From Strongylocentrotus droebachiensis (Eukaryota; Echinodermata; Echinoidea; Camarodonta; Strongylocentrotidae), in contig JAVYIG010005415.1 in the NCBI GenBank assembly GCA_035222895.1, positions 1-64,000 on the forward strand: 64,000 nucleotides of DNA. The letters run 5' to 3'. Each line of letters opens with the position of its first letter. Position 1 is the first letter of the stretch. The notes under the pieces were generated by a model. It worked only from the letters and a program-made list of their open reading frames with translations. It was not told the origin of the DNA and did not search any database. Position numbers and translations under genes: made by a program. Positions 1 through 13,600 of this stretch are shown piece after piece.

Positions 1-435
1 ATAGATAAAGATACCAGGGGGAAATGTCAGTATGACTGGGAATAGACCCACTGCAAGATTGGCCTTTGGTCTTTGCTAATCAAGTGCATACTCACATTTC
101 TACAGTCAAATTACATATTGAGTATAATACTCCGATTGCTTCATTTCACGATCATTAACACTGTCTTGTTACTATGATTTTCTATGAATTATATCATTCA
201 ATCTTATATAAAATTCAATCATTCGTCCAGTAGAAATAGCTCTACTCGTACTATCCTTATAGACTTCATTTAACCAATTTTAATTATAGAGTGATCATAA
301 CACTACTTAAACCTACGTTTTTCTATTTTGTGGCTTGTAACTTATGTATTATGCAATGAGGATCTGAATGAATATCGATAGCATGATACATCTATCATCG
401 CCAAATATTATCATCATCATCTCTTTCATGATTAC

Positions 436-3400
436 CAATCTCGTTGATCCGCCACCACCGGTGGTGAGAGGTGCTGGAGGGATGTTGAGCTCGCCTTGCG
501 AAGGGATGTCGACGTGCCCAAAGTCCTGCGTGAACGCGATGCACCACAGCCCGAAGTGTCCGATGTCGAATATGTCTGTTCCTTCGGGGAAGGTAAGGGT
601 GATTGTTTCACCGTTGTACGCGTTGATAACACCAGTACTGTGAACGAAAGGGGAAACGGGAGGGCAGATGAATAACATTACATTCCAAACATGCTACCGG
701 TCGCATGATCATATACCTTATCGTTCCTAAATATAAATTAATTATTGAAACTTTTGATTATAGTTTAACTTTATAAAATTATGTTTATAATTTTTCTATG
801 TCATAGCATATTATACTCTTTTGTTTCCCTGCATGTGATTAATCATTTAATGATTTAGGCGTACTTTTTGTTCGATATGCACATATAATTATTTTATGTT
901 CCTTTGTTTTTATCATGATTAAAGTGATGATGAAAAATATATTTTAAACAGGAGTATTATGGAAAATGAGGATTAAAACCAAACTAATCCTTCTTTCATT
1001 CCATGACTACATTTGTTTAAAAATCATTCCTTCACTTTTTTTACAGAAACAAAAATCATTTGTAAGAAATAACAAGGCTACTAAAAATGCCAAATTAAAC
1101 GTGTTCCACGTAAAACAAAAAAGAAGAAGAGCAAAACGTGGGTTAACAAAGCTAGGGAAATAAACGTTCTCATATTTAGGACCTTTGCTATAGGATCAAT
1201 TAAAATCGATAATATGTTTTTTTAGCAATCAATTGATAAATCATTCATTATTATTTATTATTATTATTATTCTTGAAAAGTAAGATTTTTTCTTCATGCA
1301 TAGACAGACTAAGATCGAGCCAGAAAATGCTTCTTTATACGATGGTCGAGCAGCACAACTTACTCCACTCCGACTCAAAACCTCATGATCGTGACCATTC
1401 GGGGGTAATATAATCGTTGCTCAGTTTAATATTATTTCGCAGACACATACTCTAATTTGACACTTAACCATTATTTCTTAAGCCTTGAACAGAGCCTAGC
1501 TTTACCATCCTCTTGCTATGCATTATGCATTCAGCATGGTCTCACACCAACGACTGACAAGGACATGTTCCTTTAAACTATTGGTCTACAACTAGTTCGT
1601 CTACTATCCAATTAGTCTATTCCCATATGGTCTACACCTAGCCAGTCTACTTTCCACATGGTCCAATAACCATTTCGTCTACTTATCACCTGGACTATTG
1701 ACCATTTAGGGTAATAATCATTTGGTCTAATCTCCAATAAGTTTAATTCCCAGTTTGTCTAATGCCCATTAGTCTAATTGCCAGTCGGTCTAATTCCCAG
1801 TTTGTCTAATGTACATTTCGTCTACCATAAGGTTTAGTAATCAATTGATTATTATAATTATTTAGGATTAAATGATTATTAGACCGAATGAATAGTAAAC
1901 AAAATGGGCATTGGACGACCTGGGAATTAGACCGACTGGTAATTAGACCAAATGATTTATAGACCAAATAAATATTAGCATAAATGGTCATGGGACCAAA
2001 CGATAAGTGGACGAAATGATTATGAAACCATGTGGATAGTAGACGTGTTGGGTGAAGACCATATGGGAATAGACCAATTGGGTTGTAGACGAGCTGGTTG
2101 TAGACCAAAAGGCAATTCACCGGTCTGACGTAGGTCTCGTCGGTTTAAATAGGTTATTTATTAAATCACGTTTATGGTAGTAGCTATTCAATGTCAAGTA
2201 ATTACAAAGACTATGTCATCGAGGCCAACCTATTTTGCCTTTTCCTTGTTGAGTTTATATACCACTCCAATCAAATCAATTACCTTCCCGTTTCGTCTGG
2301 AATCGCATAGTCGCCATTGTTGTTAGGCGTCCCTCCCGGTCCAACCCAGAAATATGCTCCTGAGTGCAGAAGAAAAATTATGAAAGGAAATCAAAGAAAT
2401 GAAAAAAAATAACGTTAAAAAATCAACGAACAAAAGACGTGGCTTTTAGATTGGTAAATTGCTCCTTTTTGTTTTTGCTCAATATCGAGTTGTCCAATCT
2501 CGTTTGCTTTTAATTTCCACTCGTCAGTTGGTCTAATGCCTGTTTGGTCCATTTGCCTTCTTATCATAACTGATGGTGTAAAAATCATTTGGCTTCTCAC
2601 ATAAGTACAATAAAAGTAGTGTGCTAGTTTGTATTCGTTTAAAAAAAAAAAGCTGACACGGGTCAAAGCATCACAGGGGCATCACATAGCACAATTATGA
2701 TAATATTTTTTTGGTGCCAAATTCTTCGTTGTTACTCCAGAAAAAAAATGAAAGGGAATCCCTGACAACTACCAGCCATTAACCATCAATATGATTCTTC
2801 CGTTGGAGCATTGAACTTTGAATATCAGGCTCATGTATATATAATAATTTCACATCTGACTCTCATTCTTGCCAAGATTTGCCAACAAAACATTTGTAAG
2901 GAATTGTAACACCCCTCTGTCTGTCTGTCGATGCTCATGATCGCAGGTCCTCTACAAAGAACATGTCATACAAAGACCTGTCTACAGCGACCGCCCAAGG
3001 GAAACAAAAAACGTGCTCGTTGTAGACAGGTGGTCTTTGTAGACAGGTTCCTTCATTGCATGTTTTAATGAGAAATCATTTTCAAGGGAAACAAAAATTG
3101 TGCTTTTTGTAGACAGATGGTCTTTGTAGACAGGTGGACACTAAAGCAGGTTTGACTGTATTATCTTACTTGGTCCTTGACCATCATAGACCAAATTCTC
3201 AACTCGGATCTGCTTTGCGTTTAAGATGATCACAGCAGACGCATAGGTGTTGTGCACACGATTTGTGAAGCCGAGGGTCCCCAGGTCCAGAGGGGCAGGG
3301 GCTATGAAGTTGGCGGGAACAGTCAGGTCTCCGAAATTTGCCTGTATGGTTGAAAAAAACAGTATAGACCAAAATATAGAAATGTCAATTCATTTCGTTC

Positions 3401-3707
3401 AGTCTTGCTATATTAAAGTGTATGATATTTTAGTCGGAGAAACTTTAAAGAATTTTCCATGTGTTTTCTCCTCAATTAAACAAAATAAGTGATATACAGT
3501 CAAACCTGTCTACAGCGACCGCCCAAGAGAAACAATAAATGTGCCTGTTGTAGATGTAAATGTTAATGTAACTGTTTAAATGTAAATGTAAGCATAAATG
3601 TAAAAAAAATTAGGAATATAGTCTTTGGAGTGTGGTGAAGTAAAATGGTCAAATTGGTTGTATAGGGTATAGGGAGGGAGAGAGGGAGAGAGAGAGTGAG
3701 AGGGAGG

Positions 3708-3763
<56 letters not shown>

Positions 3764-5349
3764 GGAGGGAGAGAGAGGGAGACGGAGGGAGGGAGGGAGA
3801 GAGGGAGAGGGAGGGAGGGAGGGAGGGAGTGAGAGAGAGAGAGCGAGAGGGAGGGGGAGAGGGAGGAAGGGAGGGAGGGAGGGAGAGAGAGAGAGGGAGG
3901 GAGGAAGGGAGAGAGAGGGAGAGGGAGGGAGGGAGGGAGGGAGGGAGAGAGAGAGAGAGGGGGAGGGAGGGAGAGAGAGAGAGGAAGAGAGAGAGAGAGA
4001 GAAAGAGATGGGATGGGATGGGTGGGGTTGGGAGTGAGGCATCTTCAGTGCCGCTCTATATAAAATGATTGGGTTGGAATGACCATCGGCCCCAAGTGGA
4101 AAAAAAGCTGCCCCCCCCCCCCCCCAAAAAAAAAAAAAAAAATTACATGGGCGGACCCGTGACGGGGATAGTCTGCAAGCACAGACTCTAATTTGACACT
4201 TAATCAAAAAATCATTGTGCCTTGAGAGAAGTCTAGCCCAGCTACCTACTGGTTGTGTCAGGAGCAGCTACAGTACATGGCCTATGGTAGTCTTATAGTG
4301 CAGACTTACTTTTACGACTGACCAGGGTTTGTGCTTGCAGACTATGACGGGGAGGGATAAAGGGGAGCACAGGAAGAGGCACAATCTCGAAAACGGAAAT
4401 AGGCACAATCTTGTATACCTAAAGAACAAACAGGTAAAATGGCTCAAAAATGTGTGATCCTGTGCCCTGGCAGATTTAGGCACTGAAAACACACATGGAA
4501 AATGTAAGAGCCTTTTGCTTTCCAGAGATATTTGGCCTAAAAATTCACCCAAAAGGAAGATTTTCCGGACAAGTACCCACCCCCGCCAAGAACTCCTGTA
4601 TTTGCCATTGAATAAAAAGCGAGGAGAAAGCGTTTTCCATACCCCAAATTGTCGACACCAAACCGAGATCCAAGCAAGAGACGCTACAGTTTTTCCTGCC
4701 GGTAGGGTCACCCTGATATCTACGTTGTCATACGCTTCAAGCTTTACCGTTCTGCACAGGAGAGAAATATAAAGGCTGGTTTATGGCGAAAAAAGAAGAA
4801 AGTACTACTACTCAACCACGACTACTACTACTTCTAAAGAAACCATACCACCCAGAAGCGGCGATTTCTTGGGGACAAGGAGGGGGGGGGGGGGGGGACG
4901 TCCCACCTCAACTTTATTAGGGGGACGGACGTGCAACAAAGTGCTAGCAAATACTGACTAAAGACTGCAACACACTAAATTTAGGCTATGGAGGGCCCAA
5001 GAGCGCATCGTTTAGACTAATACAAATGCAAAAATCTTCTCGCTCCCTCGCATTTATATCCTTCAAAATATACAAGTAAATATTGGAGAAAATCTGTATC
5101 CCGTTGGTTTCACCTGTGAGGAGGTAATCACTCCCGTCACCTTCGCCCTTCTTGTTCACTATGCTCCCTCGTCTCTTGCATTTTGTCCCCCAGTCATGAA
5201 AAGAAATCGCCGCCCCATGCTACCACCACCACTACTACTACGAGGACGAAGATGATAACGACGACGGCGACTACAAACCCTGTTACTATTACTTCTCTAC
5301 CTCCCCTACCACTACTACTACTACCAATCACCACCACTACTACTACTAC

Positions 5350-5414
<65 letters not shown>

Positions 5415-7594
5415 GTTCTACTACTACTACTACTACTAATACTACTACTACTGCTCTTGATACTACGACTTTAACTACTACTAACTCTATTGTTACTACT
5501 CTACTACTACATCTGCTACCACTATTAATAATACCTACTCCTGCTACTACTGTTACTACTACCATTTCTACTACACCTACTACTAAACCTCCTCTTCCTT
5601 CTCCTCTTACCATTACTACTTCTACTACTGATACAATTATTACTACTAGTACTACTAAAACCACTACTACCTACTACATGAAATGATTGTCAGGAGTAAT
5701 TTAAGAATGACAACAAATGCAACGACATAAATTATACTAATAGCGGTATAATTAAGTAGGAGCCTTAATGCAAAGTATGGTTAGAGTAGTCGGTTAAGTG
5801 GGACTAGAAATTTGATTGAGTTTAACTGAAATGAAAATATTTCTACCTTCCTTCTTCATCGGGTATGATGAAACCATCATCTGATGGTACCCCGGATTCT
5901 CCAGCCCAAATGAAAGCATCTGAAAAGGGAAAGAAATCAAAAAACGATTACCAAGAAATCATGGAAGTAGTGTAGAAACTAAGAAAACATATCGATGAAT
6001 ATAAGAATAAAAAGTAAATATGTAAATAAAAACACAACGATAGTTAAAAAGAAATCAGATATAAATAAATAGACTTAAGGTGGATAGATAGATACACAAG
6101 TAGATCTACATATTAAATGGATATTGGAATAACTTGGATGACTGTACCTATTCAAACTTCCAGGTATTTGAAGAAAAAAAAAATGAAAATACTCGTTAAA
6201 ACTGCCGGCTATACAAATGTTTGGATTTATAATATCCGAATGTTTGAATGAAAAAATATGGATGTATATAATAATAATAATAATAAACAATATTTATAAG
6301 GCGCTTAATACTGGTGTCTCTAAGCGCACCATATTCTGACTTAACAATTATTTACCAAAACTTATAATAAACACACAACTTATACATCTGTTCTTTATTC
6401 AATAAATCACAAACAGAATACTAACAGAATCCAACAAAACTTACAATGAATGTTCAAGATCACAAATAAATGACCTGTGCAAAACGATTTTGGTAGAAAG
6501 TGTATAGGGGCTGAGTAATCAGCATAGAAAGATAAGGAAATCAAGGTAAGTAGGCCCGACATCATGTGCTTTACCACTCAGGTCACTATGTGCAAATGAG
6601 AGCTGTGTTTTTATTGAAGATGATTTCCAGCAAGTTTTTGTGAGTTTTTATCTTATTTTACTGGTTCAAACAATCAATCTACTGCAGGATAAATAATCCA
6701 GGATGATTTATAGCCATGTTCTCTCGACGGACGATGCCCATACTAGAGCTCAAGATTAGCCTTAACGTGTAGTAATATATATATATATATATGTATTTAA
6801 CGAAGTATATATCAGGATATACGATATTTGCTACACCTAAAACAAATACAAATATATTTATGAATTATGAATTATATTTTAGACAGAAGTCTACAATCAT
6901 TATTCATACATGGAGTTATGTTTGTTTTTAGGTTTGACAAACACTCCTAATACATTGTTGGTCATAATGGTGGAATAATTATTTTTACCCCAGTTTAGGG
7001 AATGATTTAAAAAAACTATTTATTTCTAATAGATCTAGATAATGGCATACATTCTCAGATTTTATTAAATATTAATTTTCGAGTGTTTGTTTTGCGTGAC
7101 TGCTAAATCATATGTGTGCTACTATGCTAATCAGCTAGGGAACCTACGTCCTTAAATCATAATTGACAGTAATGAGGATTAATGCCTCACAAAAGGGCAC
7201 TAATATAGCTGATCGACACGATTTTTATCCTGGGGCCTCACAGTAACGAGGCCATTGCTTAGCCCCTGAATCATGACTGTACGCAGTGTTTGCTAGGGTA
7301 CGCGGCCGCCCCCACAAATCCCCCAAAACGAAGAAAATGCAATAAATTGTCAAAAATTCATTGCATTTTCCCCCGGCCCCCAACAGGAAAAAATCCTCTG
7401 TGTGGCCATGCCTTGAACCATAACGCATGACCCTACAGAGGAATTTTTCCTGTTGGGGGCCGGGGGGAAATGCAATGAATTTTTGACAATTTAATGCATT
7501 TTCTTCGTTTTGGGGGATTTGTGGAAGGAATTTTTTATTTTATTTTTTTTAAAATCATATATATATATATATATTTATTTCATTTTCATTTTTT

Positions 7595-7638
<44 letters not shown>

Positions 7639-10600
7639 TGGGGGGGGGGGCGATTTTTAAAATATTTTCTTGGGGGCTTCATCTCTTGGTGGCTTTGGAG
7701 GTGAGGCTCGTGAAAAAACCTCCCTATCTACATACTCAGAACGAGGTATTCTTTGTTATAAAGCATTATAATTGTATATAGATTATACAGGGTTGGACTG
7801 TGTATTAGAAAATGTATATTTGTATTGTCATGAGTCATATGGAGAATGTGTGAACAACGAGCTGTTATGATATGTTACCACAATATGAATAATGATTCAT
7901 GATTTACATCCGGAACGAAATCCCACCAATGGATTTGTTATTGTCATCTCACCGCAAATGCATTAATGACTATTTCCCATAACTCCTTGCCATTAGAAAT
8001 ATGAATCAATTTGAAACAAGGTTGAATTCCCCGTTCCAAGCCGTACCATGTAATCGAGGAAAAAGAAACATAAATCAATAATACCGGCCCGTAGGCATAA
8101 ACCATTTACTCAATAACCCCAAACGGTCGACCATACATTTTATCAATACCCCATTATTGTGGTTCGGTGGTGTGACTGAAATGCTTACATGAGAATTGTT
8201 CGAGCGCTTTAAGCATCTTTGCTATGAAATTTAATGCCCCAGTGGACCTCTACAGAACTTCCTTGTCAGCATTTTCATCGGTTAAAAATCTACAACGTGT
8301 GACATATATTGCAGAAATGTTGTAAAGTGATAGTGACACATAATTATATAAAACTGTTAGAAAATGTTCTCGCAAAATGTTGTATCCAACTAAAAGAGGA
8401 ATATAATACATTCTTTCATTAATACACTGTTGGTCATAAAGGTGAAATAATTTGTTTTAACCTCAATTTATGGAATGATTTTGAAAACGATTTATTCCTA
8501 ATAGATATAAATAAAAGTAGGCTGTCTTCTATGTGGCCATGCCTTGAACCTAATGCATGACTGTACAGAGGAATTTTTCCTGTTGGGGACCGGGGGGAAA
8601 TGCAATGAATTATTGAATGAAGCATTTTCTTTGTTTTTTGTTATTTGTGGGGGCTGCCCCCACCCTAGACCCGGCTGCGTACAGTCATGATTTAGTGGCA
8701 AAGCAATGGCCTTGTAACTTTGAGGCCCAAGGATCAAAACCGTGTTGATCAGCTATATTAGTGCATTTTGTGAGGCATTAATCCTCATTACTGTCAGTTA
8801 TGACTTAAGGACGTAGGTCCCCTATAGTTGATAATCATAGTAGCATACACATGCTTTAGGAGTCACGCAAAACATTCAATAAAACCTGCGAATGTATATT
8901 AGTATTTATATCTATTAGGAATAAAACGTTGTCAAAATCAATCCATAGAGTGGGGTTAAACAAATTATTCCACCTTTATGACCAACAGTGTATATTCTTA
9001 GTAAAAGTACAGTGCAGATAGAACATATTGAATAATTATACGTTGTTGCCCATAAAATTAGAATAAATTTTCTCACCTCTTTTCATTAGATTATTGTGAC
9101 AATATGATTTATTCTTGATAGATAAAATTTGTATCTTCTCAGAACATCACACTAGCTAAATGTATGACTCTTTAGATTGTCAATACAGTTCTGAGAATAT
9201 ATAAACCTTTACATCAAGAATAAATCCCCAAAATATGACACAATCATTACATGAAAAAATTATTCCAATTTAAATGGACAACAGTGTATGTTTTCATACG
9301 ACACTCCAATTTTTCAGACATATTTTATGATATGTTTACATGGGTCGTAAAGAGTTTAGTTATGAATAATTCTTTGTCATTGTTGGACACTGCGTTGTCG
9401 CTGACGCATTCCTGTGGCGGACAAACGACACAGTCGTCGATCACGCAAATGACTTTTTCCTGCGTCACGCAAATAACGCCTCGTGTGAAAGCGTTCATGT
9501 TCTTACCTGGACCACCACCGTCATATCTGAAGCCGATGATTCTGAGAGTGGTCTCATCCTCTGCGTACACTGTCCCGGCTATGTCATGTGTTGACTTATC
9601 AGTAAAGGTACCAACAAGCTTACCATGGTACTGGGCTCGACATAGCGACACCACTGGAAGTGAGAGGATGAGAGAGAAACATTGGGTTAGAAATTGACTG
9701 TAACGGTGCGGCCTTGTAAACGACTTTAAACGACTCTAATAGGATAATTATACCATTTATTTTGAGGATTAAGCATTCACGTATCTCCCACACCCGTTTA
9801 AAGACATTGTATATCTTTAGGAACAGTAGTATTAACACTACACCACTAATAACAACATTAACAACAACAACAAAAATTACATTACAATTTTGAATTGTTA
9901 TCCATTGGTACATGATGCACATCCGGATTTATATCCATTAAAGGGATCGTTTAACAATGTTAAATCTGAGATACACGGCCCCACGTGTTATCAGTGTCTG
10001 TGATATGGTGTAATAGTGAAGCCCTACAAAAATTGCAAAAATAGTGACATCTCTGTAATATGTTTGTTAAGCGCCTAGAGACATCGATGATGTATTAAAC
10101 GCTATGTATTAAAAAGGCGGACGATTCAGCCAACTTTAAGAGCCCATACCCATAGTGATTACTACTTTTACAAATTCATAACTTTCTAATTTCTTGTCCG
10201 ATTTCATTCAAAGTTTCAGCAGTCTGGTTCTCTGATTTGGATTTCCATTTAAGGCAAAATCTCGTTTATTTGGAGTATGCTTAGGTGATAATACACAGGG
10301 CACTTTCAACCGGCTAATGCCGAAAGGGTGGGTAGCGTCGCGTCGCGGCACGTTGACTTGAACGCGACCATTCGTCCAAAGCCCCCCCCCCCCCAGTTTG
10401 GCCGAAAGGGTGCGTTGGGAGTGTCGCGTCGCGTCGCGTTAATTTGAACGCTACCATTCGTCCAAAGCCCCCCCCCCTGGTATGGCCGAAAGGGTGTGTT
10501 AAAAATATAAACAAATATGAAGAAGCAGAACTATCCGTTTGTCGTACTTTTAGGTTAATATTCTTTCTTTCTTTCTTTATGAATTTGCCACTTTCCAACA

Positions 10601-13600
10601 AACGCTTAAAAAAGGATAATTAATTTAACATTGAGGAAAAATCTCGGAAAATTATGTCATTTCAGCAACATTTGTAAATCACCGGTATCGAATTAGAAAT
10701 AAACCACGTTTGAATTATATTTAGGGGGCATCTGTCACCCCCCCCCCCCCAACAGTACGCCAGTGCCCCCCCCCGATCTACACCTTGTTCGCGGGAAAAA
10801 TCTAAACTGTCTTGGGGGGAGGACGGGGGTAGTGAGCACTAATTTTTTTTTTTTTTTGGGGGGGGGGCCTCGAAAATTTGAAAAATCGTACCCCTTTCGG
10901 CATATTAAGCCCTTTCAACCCACTGTCTAAAGTGTAATACCTCAGTCAGACAGCCAAACTGACTCCACAACGATTCCCAGCAGACTGATTCTTGTCCATT
11001 TGGCTAAATTACTTTTTTGTTCGATCAGTTGTCGGTCTCGTGTCGATATTGTTGGTGTGACTTGGGCAAAGGAGATAAGTGCGTATCACCTCGGTTTCTA
11101 GTTCATACCGGATTTACTTGTGCCATTATCTCCGTTACCATTTATTCCGAATGTACTTGTTTACTAATACTGTAATATTACCACCGAAACATATCGATCA
11201 AAGAACACAATGAGTAAGAAATTGACACCCTCGTTTTAGTTGTTTATAAATACATCTCTGTAATATATTTGTAAAGTGCCTAGATACATCGTCGATGTAC
11301 ATGTATTAAACGCTATGTAAAGGCGGATTATAATCATTATGTTTCGATACTTGACTTCCTTGTTTTGAGAAAAAAAAGAAAAAAAACGAAAGGAAACGAA
11401 ACAGAAACCCTTGACCGACTCGGGGCCCGAAATATAGCTACCTTAATGACGATGACCTAAATCAGACTTTGTGTCAATATAAGTATGTAGGGCAATATAG
11501 TTAGGCCTGTTATTATTTACAGAACTGAAGTGTAATTGTAAAGCAATAGTAGTAGTAGTTGTAGACTTGTAGTATTCGTTGTCGTAGTTGTCGTTGTTGT
11601 AGTAGTATTTGTAAATAGAATATACACCCACTTTGAACAGCACATTTGCCATACCCCAAAAAACCTAGCAGATTGTAAACTACATATCGTTTAGTTTACG
11701 GCAAGCAGAGAATAAGAATGTACTCTCATATGATACCATTTTTTGTGACGGAAATATTGACTAAAACACAATCCAATCCAATCTAATCCAAAAGATATTT
11801 GATATACATACATACATGTATATACCCTCATCGTCATCCAGACGGATACATGCGAATGTGGGTATAATTGCAGAAGCAAGTTAACTGCGATAGGGTATAT
11901 TCCTATTGAATTCAAATGAACTATTCAAATGAACATTTATTTTCTTCCAAACAATACAATTTATGAGTAGGAACATAAATATAATTAAAGAACTTGTATT
12001 ACAAGGAAGAAGGCGCGAAACCCGAAATGCATAGCTTGTAGTGGGTACACCCACATAATACAATTATACAAAATGTACATTATAAATGGGAGAAAGGAAG
12101 AAAGTGACAAGGTGAAATCCACCATGGTTGCTAAGCAACTGACGCGATATGGAAGCACCTATGCGTGTATAAAATGGCGAATACGGTTCGGGCCATTAAA
12201 TTAATCATAGTATAGTATGCATATATTATGCTTACACAAAGACCCTTACACACATTATTTTAATAACAAAAATTATTACGGTCATTTTGTCTATTATCAT
12301 TATTACTACTATTATTATTATTATTATTATGTTATCATTATTATTATTATCACCATTATTATTATTTTCATCATCATCATCATCATCATCTTCATCATCA
12401 TCATCAACATCATCATCGTCGATCGTTGTTAATGTTGTTGTTGATCTTATTATCATCCAACCAATCAACCACAAGTCAAATGTGAGTATTGTTCTTTACT
12501 TCTCTATAGCGCCCCTTGAATCGAATGGCATTGAAAGTTATCATTCTTACCATCATTAATACCCGGTTCATGTGGACTCATGATAGAACATTTCGCGTAT
12601 GCACAGTTATGAGCTGATTTTGATGGCAGCTGTAATTTTTCTCCCATAAAAGTTTAATATGAGACGTATGTTCTTACCAATAACATTGCACTTTTGTAAG
12701 CTTTGATTAAATCAATTTATCATGTTGAATTTGTGAAATTCTAAAGAGTAATCAATAAACCACAAATATATTTTTGAAAATGTGATATATCTTTCTGTCA
12801 TCGTTCTTATATTCAATTAAATTGAAAATGATCCATTACGGAGTCATCGAATATAATTATGTGCCAATATTATATCGAATACAGTGCCACTAATACCGTC
12901 ATATATGCATGTATACAATCATATCATATAGAAAGAAGATGGTAATGCAATATTGCCAATCATGTTTGATGTCCGAATTTTCGGGACGCAAACTAATCAT
13001 TATTATAAACTCATTGATAGAACATTGCAATCTTCTTTATATTTGCCCATATAAGTCTATAATATTCGTATGAAAGTCTGAACTGGTAGTCTGTATTCCA
13101 ATACACAGTCTCATAACTGACGGATTTAGGGGGAAGGGCATGGGCCGTATTATTGCCCCTCCCCCTGTGAAATACCAGTGACGTGCTTGTAGTACACAAC
13201 CACTTTCTTAATGGTACACATTTTATTTATTTTTCTTGCCTCGTCAACTAAGTTTGAGATTAAAATGTCACCGAAAAATCATTACAAGCACTTTTTCTTC
13301 CTTTCTCTATTTTCCTCTTTTGTATAAGGCTTGATAGTTATTTTTGGAACATGATGTACGTCGCCACTTGGCTTTGTCTCTGCATGGCTTTTACATGTAG
13401 ATAATTAGTTTGAACCGACAAGCTACTCATGAGGGACCTTAATTCCGGCAAGCCTTGCTTTCAACCAAGGTCACCTCAGCTTCAACTTGTTATTTTCATG
13501 GCATACTTGTAATGTGTGCCATGAAAGAAAGATAAATAAAACTTGAACTTGAACTTGAACTTGAGAGTAATTATGCGAGTTGCAGATAAGAATATTCAAA

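Noticed and set aside
3563-4207. Long open frames (Ser/Leu/Pro and Arg/Glu) across the GA tract
   Set aside because: Pure simple-sequence translation with no splice or start context.
5183-5686. 167-residue poly-Thr and 156-residue poly-Val frames
   Set aside because: Trinucleotide microsatellite, open in several frames on both strands because no stop occurs in the unit.
12296-12440. Arrays of short repeats considered as CRISPR
   Set aside because: Simple triplet repeats without spacers, in clearly eukaryotic DNA.
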